From Bradyrhizobium sp. 21 (lineage in GTDB: Bacteria > Pseudomonadota > Alphaproteobacteria > Rhizobiales > Xanthobacteraceae), in contig NZ_JADPJG010000008.1 of NCBI RefSeq assembly GCF_023073335.1, forward strand, positions 1 to 64,000: 64,000 nt of DNA, in the 5' to 3' direction. Below the pieces are notes generated by a model, which had not been told where the DNA came from, did not search any database, and worked only from the letters and a program-made list of their open reading frames with translations. The stretch's first letter is position 1. The number at the start of each line of letters is the position of its first letter. Positions 45,743 through 55,500 of the stretch are shown piece by piece. Position numbers and translations under genes: made by a program.

Positions 45743-46789
45743 TTAGCGCGTTGCGTCCGCCAGCCAGCCGAACACCGAGAAAACCAAGGGCTTTCGCTCC
45801 AGATTATAGGTTTCGGTGTCGCGCGCGGCGCGGACGATCTTTTCCCATACCTCAGCTAGGCGCGCAAGGCGCGGCAGGTTCTGGTTGGCATTGGCCTCGT
45901 CGGCGTGCAGGCGTTCCGCGATCCAGCGATCGATGCCGTCGATGAAGGCGGCAAGCGCGACGCGGTCGCTGATGGGAAGCGAATCGCCGAGCGTGTGCAA
46001 TTCGCGCGGATCGACCTGCGGCAGTCGCGCCAGCAGCGCCGCCGTGCGTTGCTGGAGCTTCAGGGCATCACCGCCGAGCAGAGTCAGCGCCCGCGCGACG
46101 CTGCCCTCGGAGGCCTCCGCCGCCTCGCGCAACGCCGGATCGTTCGGGTCGAGATTGGCGGTGGCGGCGGCTGCACCAATCACATCGTCAGTTGCGAGCG
46201 CACGCAGACGCAGCTTGCGGCAGCGCGACTGGATCGTGGCGAGGACGCGGGCCGGCGCGTGGCTCACCAGCAGGAACAGCGATTGCTGCGGTGGTTCCTC
46301 GAGAATCTTCAGCAGCGCGTTGGCGGCATTCGGATTGAGCTCGTCGACGGTATCGACGATGCAGATTCGCCAACCTTCGGCCGCTGCGGTCGAGCCGAAG
46401 AAGCCGATCGTCTCGCGCGTCTCGTCCACGGTGATCACGGTGCGCATCACGCCGCGGTCGTTGGCAGTGCGCTCCAGCGTCAGCAGGCCGCCATGCGAGC
46501 TCGCCGCAACTTGCCGCGCCACCGCGTTATCAGGATCGATGGCCAGATCTTCGGCGCGCTGCACGGCCGCGGCCCGCGGCTGGCCGTGAGCGAGCACGAA
46601 GCGCGCCATCCGATACGCCAGCGTCGCCTTGCCGATGCCTTGCGGCCCGCCGATCAGCCAGGCATGCGGGATGCGCCCGCTGCGATACGCGGCAAGCAGC
46701 GCGGTCTCGGCCTCGCGATGGCCGAACAGACGGCTCGTCTCGCGCGGATGAGGAATGGCGGTTTCGCGCTCGGTCTGGCGCGGGCTCAT
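45743..46789 (-). CDS. holB: DNA polymerase III subunit delta' (HolB)
   Basis: The 348-residue clamp-loader subunit has Walker-A-like GGPQGIGKATLAYRMAR near residues 48-64, VDELNPNAANALLKILEEPP and the arginine-finger SRC motif (TIQSRCRKL). The cysteine cluster that binds zinc in E. coli delta' is absent; the region has AVQRAEDLAIDPDN instead. The open frame upstream to 47164 is a shadow of tmk; ATG at 46789 overlaps the tmk stop by 4 bases. The dac-tmk-holB order is common in the class. Confidence 0.92.
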   Translation of the reverse strand: MSPRQTERETAIPHPRETSRLFGHREAETALLAAYRSGRIPHAWLIGGPQGIGKATLAYRMARFVLAHGQPRAAAVQRAEDLAIDPDNAVARQVAASSHGGLLTLERTANDRGVMRTVITVDETRETIGFFGSTAAAEGWRICIVDTVDELNPNAANALLKILEEPPQQSLFLLVSHAPARVLATIQSRCRKLRLRALATDDVIGAAAATANLDPNDPALREAAEASEGSVARALTLLGGDALKLQQRTAALLARLPQVDPRELHTLGDSLPISDRVALAAFIDGIDRWIAERLHADEANANQNLPRLARLAEVWEKIVRAARDTETYNLERKPLVFSVFGWLADATR

Positions 46790-47472
46790 ACGGACACCAC
46801 TGAGGCCGGCGTCGGAAGGAGACGATCGCGCAGCGCGGCCCAGATGCGTCCGGCAACCGTATCGGGATCGGAATTGGCGTCGATCAGCACGCAGCGCGCC
46901 GGATCGTCCGCCGCGATCTTGCGATAGGCCTCGCGCAGGCCCTGGTGGAAACCGAGCTGCTCGGCCTCGAACCTGTCTGGCGTGCCGCTGCCGCGGCGTG
47001 CGGCCGCGCGCTGCAGGCCGATCTCGACCGGCAGGTCGAGGATGATGGTGAGGTCCGGCTTGAGATCGCCGATCGTAACCCGCTGCATCGCGTTGATCAG
47101 CGCCGCCGGCACGCGGCCGAGGCTGCCCTGATAGGCCCGCGTCGAGTCGGCGAAGCGATCGCACAACACCCAGGTGCCCTGGTTGAGCGCGGGCTGGATC
47201 ACGGTGCGGACATGGTCGTCGCGGGCGGCCGCAAACAGCAGCGTCTCGGCCTCGGGCCCGAGCAGCTTGCCCATCCCCGACAGCACCAGATGGCGCATGA
47301 TCTCGGCGCCCGGCGACCCACCCGGCTCGCGCGTGACGAGGATGCGCATCCTTGCCGCCTTGAGACGGTCGGCGAGCTTCTTGATCTGGGTCGACTTGCC
47401 CGTCCCCTCGCCGCCTTCAAAGGTGACGAAGCGTCCGCGTCCGGACGGCCACTTTACCGCGCTTTCACTCAT
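46786..47472 (-). CDS. tmk: Thymidylate kinase
   Basis: The 228-residue enzyme phosphorylates dTMP to dTDP. It has the P-loop FEGGEGTGKSTQIKKL near residues 18-33, REPGGSPGAE, the DRF motif (CDRFADSTRAYQG) and a lid with Arg-rich LQRAAARRGSGTPDRFE. Arg in the lid rather than in the P-loop corresponds to the type II bacterial enzyme. It starts 2 bases after dac ends and overlaps holB by 4 bases. Confidence 0.95.
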   Translation of the reverse strand: MSESAVKWPSGRGRFVTFEGGEGTGKSTQIKKLADRLKAARMRILVTREPGGSPGAEIMRHLVLSGMGKLLGPEAETLLFAAARDDHVRTVIQPALNQGTWVLCDRFADSTRAYQGSLGRVPAALINAMQRVTIGDLKPDLTIILDLPVEIGLQRAAARRGSGTPDRFEAEQLGFHQGLREAYRKIAADDPARCVLIDANSDPDTVAGRIWAALRDRLLPTPASVVSV

Positions 47473-47474
47473 GA

Positions 47475-48737
47475 TCAGAGCTTCTCGGCGCCCGCGCGGA
47501 ACATGCCGATCACGAGCTCGCTGGCGCCGTCGATCGCGCGCCGCATGGTCGAGCCGGTGCCGATCGCGTCGGCGGCATAGACCGGGGTCTCCACCGCGAT
47601 GTTGCCGCTGCGCCAGACCCTGATCACGCCGACCTTCTGGCCGGCATCGACCGGCGCGCGCACCGGACCGTTATAGACGACGCGCGCGATCAACTTGTCG
47701 CTGCCGTTCTTGTGCACCATCACTTTCACGGGCGTCTTGGCGACCAGCTTCAACGAGCGGCTCTCGCCGCCGAACACCTTGGCGTAGCCAACCGGCTGGT
47801 CGGCCGCGATCAGCGTGCGGGTCTCGAAATTGCGGAAACCCCATTCCAGCATCTTCTTGGCTTCCGTGGCGCGATCCTCCGGGTCTTCCAGCCCATTGAC
47901 CACGACGATCAGCCGCGTGCCATTCTGCACGGCAGAACCGACCATGCCGTAGCCGCCTTCCTTGGTGTAGCCGGTCTTCAACCCATCAGCGCCTTCCATC
48001 GAATTGAGCAGCGGATTGCGGTTGGGCTGGCGGATCTTGTTCCAGGTGAACTCCTTCTCGCCGAACAGTTTGTAGAATTCGGGAAAGTCGAGAATGATGT
48101 GCCGGGCGAGGATGCCGAGCTCGCGCACCGTCATCTTGTTGCCGGGGTCGGGCAGGCCGTTGGAATTGCCGAAGGTCGATTTCGTCATGCCGAGCTCGCG
48201 GGCGCGCTTGGTCATGAAATCGGCGGCAAAGATCCGTTCATTGCCGGCGATGCCTTCGGACAGCGCGATGCAGGCGTCGTTGCCGCTCTGGATGATCGCG
48301 CCGTGCAGGAGATCGTCGACCGAGACCTTGCTGTTGATGGCGGCGAACATCGTCGAGCCGCCGGAGGGCGCACCACCCTTGCGCCAGGCATTCTCGCTGA
48401 TCCGGTACTCGTCGGACGGCTTGACGTCGCCCTTCTTGATGGCGTTGAAGACGACCTCCGCCGTCATCAGCTTCATCATGCTGGAGGGCGCGCGCAGCTC
48501 GTCGGCGTTCTTCTCGAACAGCACGCTGCCGCTGGAGGCCTCGATCAGGATCGCGGTCGGGGCATCGCCGTCGAAGCCGGCATCTTCCGCCTTCTTGGCG
48601 CCTTGGACGCTCTGGTTGGCGGCGTAGAGCGCCCCGCCCCAGCCAACGCCGGCGATCAGAACCGCAGCGATCAGCCCGCGCGCCAGCGCTCCGGCGGTGA
48701 ACCGGGTGCGATCAAACGAAGAAAGACGAAATGCCAT
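47475..48737 (-). CDS. D-alanyl-D-alanine carboxypeptidase (class A low-molecular-weight PBP)
   Basis: The 420-residue precursor trims the terminal D-Ala of peptidoglycan stems. The membrane-targeting segment is LARGLIAAVLIAGVGWGGALYAA. Active-site motifs are SxxK (SSMMKLMTAE), SGN (IQSGNDACIALSEG) and KTG (DGLKTGYTKEGGYG). A C-terminal PBP5-type beta domain and an amphipathic tail follow. ATG at 48737 (MAFRLSS) is preferred over 48818. It is first in the six-gene operon reaching 42028. It is divergent from the epoxide-hydrolase-like gene at 48890. The family name dacA or dacF cannot be settled from the sequence alone. Confidence 0.93.
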   Translation of the reverse strand: MAFRLSSFDRTRFTAGALARGLIAAVLIAGVGWGGALYAANQSVQGAKKAEDAGFDGDAPTAILIEASSGSVLFEKNADELRAPSSMMKLMTAEVVFNAIKKGDVKPSDEYRISENAWRKGGAPSGGSTMFAAINSKVSVDDLLHGAIIQSGNDACIALSEGIAGNERIFAADFMTKRARELGMTKSTFGNSNGLPDPGNKMTVRELGILARHIILDFPEFYKLFGEKEFTWNKIRQPNRNPLLNSMEGADGLKTGYTKEGGYGMVGSAVQNGTRLIVVVNGLEDPEDRATEAKKMLEWGFRNFETRTLIAADQPVGYAKVFGGESRSLKLVAKTPVKVMVHKNGSDKLIARVVYNGPVRAPVDAGQKVGVIRVWRSGNIAVETPVYAADAIGTGSTMRRAIDGASELVIGMFRAGAEKL

Positions 48738-48889
48738 GGCCAAGCCCTGAGAGCGGCGTTCTAACAGTTGGAACCGGTGCGAACAACACGGGGCTGGCCG
48801 CTTGTCCCGAGATTGCACGATTCTCCTCGCGCCCCTATCGTGGCACCTGACATTTCCCGACCAAACCCCTGAAACAAGGCGGAAAAGCG

Positions 48890-49846
48890 ATGTCCTCCAC
48901 CCGCATGATCAAGGCCAACGGGATCGACCTGTTCATCCGCGAAGCCGGTCAGGGTCCGCTGGTGGTGCTGTGCCATGGCTGGCCGGAACTGTCCTACTCT
49001 TGGCGCCACCAGATCCCGGCGCTGGCCGAGGCCGGGTTTCGCGTCGTCGCCCCCGACATGCGCGGCTATGGCCAAAGTTCGGCGCCGCTGGACGTGACGT
49101 CCTATTCGATCTTCGACACGGTCGGCGATGTCGTCGGCCTCGTGCAGGCACTCGGCGAAAGCAAGGCCATGGTGGTCGGCCACGACTGGGGCGCGCCGGT
49201 CGCCTGGCATGCGGCGCTGTTCCGGCCCGACATCTTCACGGCGGTCGCCGGCTTGAGCGTGCCGCCGCCGTTCCGCGGCCGCGGCAAGCCGCTCGACCTT
49301 CTGCGCCAGGGCGGCATCACCAATTTCTATTGGCAGTATTTCCAGACCCCTGGCGTCGCCGAAGCCGAGCTCGAGCATGACGTCGCCCGCACCATGCGCA
49401 TCGTGCTCGGCGGGCGCGGCCTTGCCGATCCGTCCGCGGCCATGTTCGTGCAGGAGGGCAAGGGCTTTCTCGGCCACGCGAGTGCCGAGGAGCCGCTGCC
49501 GGACTGGCTCAGCGAGGCGGACCTGGCGTACTTCACCGAAGCCTTCCGCCCGTCCGGCTTTCGCGGCGGGCTGAACTGGTATCGCAATCTCGACCGCAAT
49601 TGGGAGCTGACGGCGCCGTGGCAGGATGCGCAAATCCACCAGCCCTCGCTGTTCATTGCCGGTTCGAAGGACGCCGTCATCACTGGACTGATCGGAGCCA
49701 AGCGCGTCAACGAGCTCGAGCGTGTGCTGCCCAATCTGACGCGAAAACTGATCATCGAAGGCGCCGGCCATTGGGTGCAGCAGGAGCGGCCCGACGAGGT
49801 CAACGACGCGCTGGTCAGGTTCTTGCGCGAGCATGCGCAAGGCTAG
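48890..49846 (+). CDS. Alpha/beta hydrolase, epoxide-hydrolase-like
   Basis: The 318-residue protein has the soluble epoxide hydrolase pattern: oxyanion region CHGWPELSYSWRHQI, VAPDMRGYGQS, the nucleophile elbow VVGHDWGAPVAWH (Asp nucleophile) and the catalytic His in EGAGHWVQQERPDEV. The acid residue would lie in IAGSKDAVITG. Two lid tyrosines are plausible (NFYWQYF, NWYRNL). It turns epoxides into vicinal diols; the physiological substrate is unknown. Its stop shares the tetranucleotide CTAG with the convergent GNAT gene. Confidence 0.9.
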   Translation: MSSTRMIKANGIDLFIREAGQGPLVVLCHGWPELSYSWRHQIPALAEAGFRVVAPDMRGYGQSSAPLDVTSYSIFDTVGDVVGLVQALGESKAMVVGHDWGAPVAWHAALFRPDIFTAVAGLSVPPPFRGRGKPLDLLRQGGITNFYWQYFQTPGVAEAELEHDVARTMRIVLGGRGLADPSAAMFVQEGKGFLGHASAEEPLPDWLSEADLAYFTEAFRPSGFRGGLNWYRNLDRNWELTAPWQDAQIHQPSLFIAGSKDAVITGLIGAKRVNELERVLPNLTRKLIIEGAGHWVQQERPDEVNDALVRFLREHAQG

Positions 49847-50367
49847 CGCGCAATGTGCTTCCGCATTTCGATATGCGCAGGGCTGCTTTCGCCGTCCTCA
49901 ATAAAGCCGAGCCGGACATAGAGACGTCGCGCCGCCATGTTGCCTGCGAGGACTATCAACGTGAGCAACGTTGCGGACCGTTCTCGCGCCGCCGCTTCGA
50001 CGGCGTTGATAATTTTGGTGCCGACCCCCTGCCCGCATTCGGACGGCAGCAAGCCGATGTCGATCACATGCCAACGCTGGCTCGCGCAATGCAGCAGTAG
50101 CCGTCCGATCGCCTGGTTCCCCTTGACAATGATGAGTGAAAGGGCGTCGGGATACTGCGTGGAATAACCACTGCTCTGGGTGCGAAACTGCTGGTCGAGC
50201 ACGCGATCGAGCATGGGGCTGGTCAACCCCGCGGCGACGAATGTGTCCCCGCGTATCCGGCCGAACAGGTGGCGGAGGAAATCATGGTCGGCGGGCGACG
50301 CCGGTCGAAGCTGCAGGCTTGCGTCGTCGGGTAGGATGCGAAGCGCTGAGCCCTGCCCTGTCGCCAT
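49843..50367 (-). CDS. GNAT-family N-acetyltransferase of the collar-protein locus
   Basis: The 174-residue protein has the acetyl-CoA loop SECGQGVGTKIINAVEAAARE near residues 109-129. The later GNAT strand/helix follows (LIVLAGNMAARRLYVRLGFIEDGE). It starts 4 bases after the third collar-domain gene and is last in that operon. GNAT genes are recurrent partners of microcystin-dependent-protein (MdpB)-type collar genes. It may acetylate one of them or a precursor; that is inference. It is unrelated to the shorter GNAT gene at 14901. Confidence 0.87.
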   Translation of the reverse strand: MATGQGSALRILPDDASLQLRPASPADHDFLRHLFGRIRGDTFVAAGLTSPMLDRVLDQQFRTQSSGYSTQYPDALSLIIVKGNQAIGRLLLHCASQRWHVIDIGLLPSECGQGVGTKIINAVEAAARERSATLLTLIVLAGNMAARRLYVRLGFIEDGESSPAHIEMRKHIAR

Positions 50368-50371
50368 TTGC

Positions 50372-50914
50372 TCAACTGAAAGACGGAAAGATGCCGGAGT
50401 AGGCGATGCACCACACGATAGCCAAGGTCGGCTGCATGTTGTCGTGCGGAAGTCCTTGTCCGGTCATCGTGACGGTGCTGAACGTCAAGTTGAGAGTGGC
50501 CGGTGGAGGCACGAAACCGTTGAAGCCAGGATCGATCGCCACCATGTTCGAACTCGTTCCGGGCCCAGCCACCGCATTTTGCGCCGTTCTGCTGCCCAGT
50601 TGCAGGGCGTGGGTATGTCTTGCCATCTGATCGCTGCTCAAGCTCACAGCGGCACTGCCGAGCGTCTCGCCGACGACCCGCTGTGTCAACCCGGGTCCTT
50701 GCCCCTGGCTGATCGTCACCGACCCGTTCAAATTCGGCAGCGCGAAATTGGTCGTGCCGTTTCCGCCGTAAGATGTGCCGATCAGCGCGAACAACGGGGT
50801 GAAAGCCTGAACGGAGATCAGTTGCCCGAGACAAGGCAACCACAAATTATTGAAGCCGCCGGTCGCCCAGGGGAATGGAAAGGCCTGGATTTCCCCGATA
50901 AAGGGATCTGACAT
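50372..50914 (-). CDS. Phage-tail-collar-domain protein (MdpB-like), third copy
   Basis: The 180-residue protein starts DPFIGEIQAFPFPWATGGFN and contains the collar motif FALIGTSYGGNGTTNFALPNLNG (about residues 40-62). It ends with the family tail HDNMQPTLAIVWCIAYSGIFP. The domain (PF07484) is known from phage short tail fibres and from bacterial microcystin-dependent protein. Compared with the first two copies it has lost the usual GW-xCDG/CNG segment after the first strand. There is no classical signal peptide. It is the third of three tandem copies. Confidence 0.88.
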   Translation of the reverse strand: MSDPFIGEIQAFPFPWATGGFNNLWLPCLGQLISVQAFTPLFALIGTSYGGNGTTNFALPNLNGSVTISQGQGPGLTQRVVGETLGSAAVSLSSDQMARHTHALQLGSRTAQNAVAGPGTSSNMVAIDPGFNGFVPPPATLNLTFSTVTMTGQGLPHDNMQPTLAIVWCIAYSGIFPSFS

Positions 50915-50953
50915 GATGTCTCTCCTTGAGACTGAGAGGCGGACCCGGACCGA

Positions 50954-51481
50954 CTAGCCTGTCGCGGGGAAGATGCCCGAAAAGCAGATGCAGTAGTTGG
51001 CGACGACCGTCGGCATCATGTTGTTGTGCCCAAGGCTATTGCCTGCCGTGGTCACGCACGCAGCCATGATCTCATACGGAGCAGCGTTCGCGATCGGCGC
51101 GTAAAGCGTGCCGGATGAAGCAGTCGCCAGATGCACGGTCGGTCCTGGCGTTGCCGTGGTGGCCGTCGTGGTCGAGGACAGCAGCGCATGACTATGCGTC
51201 GGCATTTCAGCCTCGGTCAGCGTATGCTCTTCTTCGCCCGCGATCTGGCCCAGTGCGAAATTCGGAAGACTGGGGCCGGCGCCTTGCCCAATCGGAACAC
51301 GACCGCGAAGATCAGGTAGATTGAAGCTCTGTGCTCCGTCTCCGCCATAGGTTGTGCCAATCACGGCGTAAAGGATGTCGTACGACGAGATCGGCAACGA
51401 TGATCCGTCGCAGGCCAACCAGCCGTTGGGCACCCGCGGAAAACCGAACAGCCGAATCTCGCCAATAAACGGATCTGCCAT
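50954..51481 (-). CDS. Phage-tail-collar-domain protein (MdpB-like), second copy
   Basis: The 175-residue protein has MADPFIGEIRLFGFPRVPNG, the collar motif AVIGTTYGGDGAQSFNLPDL and RGRVPIGQG, and the C-terminal LGHNNMMPTVVANYCICFSG. A Thr/Ser/Ala-rich linker (residues about 100-125) separates the N- and C-terminal blocks. No signal peptide is visible. The gene is 39 bases upstream of the third copy and 101 bases downstream of the first. The function in bacteria is unclear; in phages the domain mediates tail-fibre attachment. Confidence 0.9.
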   Translation of the reverse strand: MADPFIGEIRLFGFPRVPNGWLACDGSSLPISSYDILYAVIGTTYGGDGAQSFNLPDLRGRVPIGQGAGPSLPNFALGQIAGEEEHTLTEAEMPTHSHALLSSTTTATTATPGPTVHLATASSGTLYAPIANAAPYEIMAACVTTAGNSLGHNNMMPTVVANYCICFSGIFPATG

Positions 51482-51582
51482 CGCGTTGGATCCTTCTGTC
51501 TCGCACGCGGTGGACGAGCCGGATGCGCAATGCCTGAAATTTCGAGACGTTGTATTTCGTTCGTGAAAAAAATGGAGACCGC

Positions 51583-52119
51583 TTAGTTTCGCGATGGATA
51601 CACTCCCTGCATCGCGATCAGATAGTTGATGACCAGGTAGGGCTGAAGATTGTTGTGCGCCTGACCGTTACCCTCGTTCGCCAAATTTGTGCCCGCAGCC
51701 AACGGCGTCTCGGTAATATTGGCTGGCAGGAAGATATATCTGTCCGCCGGCGCAGTGGTCGTCGCGAAGATGTTGTTGGCGGGAGCGGCGCCACGTCCCT
51801 GCCCGTTCGCGGCGCTCGCCTGAACGAGGTGATTGTGCTGTGCGAGTTGAAGCGCCGTCATGTTGACCGACACCGATCCGCCGGTCACGCCGACGGGATA
51901 TTGCCCGCTCTGGCCGCTCGAGCCGAGAACGGCGCGCCCGCGAAGATCAGGGAGCGCGAATGTCCTCATCCCGTCGCCGCCATAGTAGGTGCCAAGTAGG
52001 GAGAACAACGCCGAATTGTTCTGGATCGCGAGCAGCGCGCCATTGCAGAGCGCCCAGCCTCTCGGCACGTTGGCGCCGGCAAAGGGCATGATCTGCCCCA
52101 GAATTGGCTGATACGGCAT
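51583..52119 (-). CDS. Phage-tail-collar-domain protein (MdpB-like), first copy
   Basis: The 178-residue protein starts MPYQPILGQIMPFAGANVPR, with the collar block GWALCNGALLAIQNNSALFS and LLGTYYGGDGMRTFALPDLR. It ends NLQPYLVINYLIAMQGVYPS. ATG at 52119 is preferred; the in-frame start at 52173 adds 18 unlike residues. It is the promoter-proximal gene of a three-collar plus GNAT operon. No signal peptide is visible, so export (if any) would need a dedicated route. Confidence 0.9.
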   Translation of the reverse strand: MPYQPILGQIMPFAGANVPRGWALCNGALLAIQNNSALFSLLGTYYGGDGMRTFALPDLRGRAVLGSSGQSGQYPVGVTGGSVSVNMTALQLAQHNHLVQASAANGQGRGAAPANNIFATTTAPADRYIFLPANITETPLAAGTNLANEGNGQAHNNLQPYLVINYLIAMQGVYPSRN

Positions 52120-52561
52120 GGCCCCTCCCCAAGGACACGCGGCTCGTCGCGTGGTGATGCGTTGAATATCCACCGCGGCGAGAGATGAAATTATAAGATG
52201 AATTCGTTTTCTTACGCGCGCAAAGATTGTCAGGCATTACATGGTCCGAGTCAAGCGCAACGCGAGCCGTTACATTTTTGATCGCCATCAGGTTGAATTT
52301 TCGAGGCTCTCCGTTTGCTCGCTTCGGAGTTACGCCCAAACCCAGGATTGTTGCACGTATGCAACGAGTCTGACGAAAACACGCGCGGTGGTGGCACAAC
52401 GGCAGGTTTCATCCGCCTTGTCGCTTGCCGCCCGATAAGCCTCGTGGCTTAGTGGTGGCACTGCAAAATAACAACCATTACGCAACAACACTTTATGCAG
52501 CATTTGAGACGGGGATTGGTGACAAGGGCCCTCCACAGAGCGTCCGTTGCAGGGAGGACTT
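52120..52561. other. Divergent promoter region between the collar operon and the autotransporter
   Basis: This 442-base region separates two divergent units. It holds an inverted repeat GTTGCA-CGTA-TGCAAC at 52350-52365, near its middle, which could be a shared operator. AT-rich patches at about 52190-52210 and 52465-52500 are plausible promoters. Several short frames are open but unsupported. Confidence 0.5.
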
Positions 52562-55500
52562 GTGGCGTATTTTGCCGCGATGGGTCTTGGCGAGCGTTCG
52601 AAGGGTATCCGCGCGGTTACGCGTAGTGCCTTGCAGCTGATATGCCTGGTCGCCGCCCTCGTATTCGGGGTGACGGCAGCGCAGGCGGCCTGCAATTTCA
52701 CGAGCAGCTCGCCCTCTGGTGCAACGATCACGTTCACCGGGACCGGCGCGGGGAACGCGGTTGGGCTCTGCGTGACCAACTCTACCGTGTTGTTTGGCCT
52801 CTACGGCTCCTCGAACGGCTCCAATCCGAACGTCGACGCCTTCAACAACTATCCGATGACGGCCGGCGGTTTGAGTCTAACGAATCTGAGCTACACGTCA
52901 GCCAAGGCCACCTACACGCTGGTTCCCGTCAATAACGGAAATAACGCAAACCAGACGGATGAATACGACATCCAGATCAACTCGCTGTCGGGAGGCGGCG
53001 CCGACACGATCACGCTCTGGTACGCGAGCGGGTGCAATCCAGGCAACACCTGTAATTTCACGCCTACGTTCACCGATACGTCGTTCACGATCACGGTCAA
53101 CCTGCCCGCGCCTACGGTGACGTCGATTTCCCCTACGGCTGGGCCGACGGCCGGTGGCACCAGCGTCGTCATCACCGGTACCAATTTCACCGGAACGACC
53201 GGCGCCGCCGGCGTGAAATTCGGCGCCACCAATGCGACGAGCTACACGGTCAACTCCGCCACCCAGATCACCGCGACTGCACCGGCCGGCTCCGCCGGCA
53301 CCGTCGATGTCACCGTCACCACCAACGGCATAACGTCCGCAACTTCAGCGGCCGATCAATACACGTATGCAGCCCCGCCGACCGTCACCTCGATCTCGCC
53401 GACATCCGGTCCGACGGCCGGCGGCACGTCGGTGGTCATCACAGGCACGAATTTATCGGGCGCGACAGCGGTGACGTTCGGCGCGACGGCAGCGACGGCG
53501 TTCACCGTCAATTCGGCCACCCAGATCACCGCGACCTCGCCCGCCGGCACCGGAACCGTCGATGTCCGGGTGACGACCGCGGGCGGTACGTCGGCAACGT
53601 CGGCAGCCGATCAATTCACCTACGTCCCGGCACCCACGGTCACAAGCATTTCGCCGACGACAGGTCCAGGCGGGGGCGGCACAACGGTGACTATCACCGG
53701 CACCAACTTCACCGGTGCGACAGCGGTCGTATTCGGCGCCACGCCTGCAGCGGGCTTTACATTCGTCTCGGCGACGACGATCACGGCGACCTCGCCGGCC
53801 GGCACCGGCACGGTCGATATCAGAGTAACGACAACGGGCGGCACGTCTGCGACGTCTGCCGCCGACCAGTTCACCTACATCCCCGTTCCCACCGTCACCT
53901 CGATCTCGCCAACCGCGGGACCCACGGCCGGCGGCACCACGGTGACGATCACCGGCACCAATTTGACGGGTGCAACCGCGGTCACGTTCGGTGCGACCTC
54001 CGCGACCGGCTTCACCGTCGTCTCGACGACGACGATCACGGCGACTTCGCCAGCCGGCACCGGCACGGTCGACATCAGAGTCACGACCCCCGGGGGCACA
54101 TCGGCAATTTCGGCAGCTGACCAGTTCACCTATATCGGACCTCCGACAGTCTCATCACTCTCGCCGACATCCGGCCCGCTGGCCGGCGGCACGACAGTGG
54201 TCATCACCGGCACAAATCTGTCCGGGGCGACCGCGGTCGTCTTCGGAGCAACGGCTGCAACGGGCTTCGCCGTCAATTCGGCGACCCAGATCACGGCAAC
54301 CTCGCCGGCCGGGACCGGGACCGTCGATGTCCGAGTGACGACCACGGGAGGCACGTCAGCGACATCGGCCGCCGATCAATTCACCTACATCGCTGCGCCG
54401 ACTGTCACCTCGATTACGCCGACAACGGGCCCGGGCGCAGGAGGGACCACGGTCACGATCACGGGCACCGGATTCGTCGGTGCGACAGCGGTGACCTTCG
54501 GCGCCACCGCGGCAACCGGCTTTACGGTCGTCTCCGCGACCACGATCACCGCGACCTCTCCGGTTGGAGCAGGCATCGTGGACGTCCGTGTGACCAATCC
54601 CGGCGGCACGTCGGCGACATCGGCCGCCGATCAATTCACCTATGTTCCATCGCCAACCGTCAGTTCGATCTCGCCGACCTTTGGGCCGGCCGCCGGCGGC
54701 ACGATTGTGACGATCACGGGCACTAACTTGACGGGTGCGACGGCGGTGACTTTCGGTGCGACTGCAGCGACCGGCTTCACCGTCAATTCCGCGACCTCGA
54801 TCACCGCAACCTCGCCAGCCGGGACCGGTGTCGTGGACGTCAGGGTGACGACGACGGGCGGCACCTCCGCAACCTCGGGCGCGGACCAGTTCACCTATTT
54901 CGGCACGCCGACGGTGACGTCGATCTCGCCAACGGGCGGTCCGCTCGCGGGCGGAACGTCGGTGACGGTGACCGGCACCAATTTCACCGGCGCGACGGCC
55001 GTGAAGTTCGGTGCGACCGGCGCAACGGGATTCACAGTCAATTCGGCGACCTCGATCACCGCGACCTCCCCGGCCGGAACCGGCACGGTTGACGTCACGG
55101 TGACGACGCCGGGGGGAACGACGGCCACCTCAGCCGCGGACCAGTTCAGCTACGCCGCGACGCCGGCAGTGACATCGGTTGCACCGAATGCGGGTCCGGC
55201 GACGGGTGGCATATCGGTCGCGATCACCGGCACAGGGCTGTCGGGCGCGACCGCAGTGAAATTCGGTGTGACCAATGCCACCAGCTTCACCGTCAATTCG
55301 GCGACCTCGATCACCGCGACCTCGCCAGCCGGTGCCGGCACGATCGACGTGACCGTGACGACACCAGGTGGAACGTCTGCCACCTCGGCGTCGGACCAAT
55401 TCACCTACACGCCCGCGCCAACCGTCGCCTCGATTTCGCCGACCACCGGCCCCGCGCTTGGCGGCACGTCTGTGGCGATCACCGGCGCAGGCTTCACCGG

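Noticed and set aside
50372..52119. Prophage or tailocin suggested by tail-collar domains
   Set aside because: No terminase, portal, capsid, tail tube, baseplate or lysis genes are nearby, and the genes sit among ordinary chromosomal genes.
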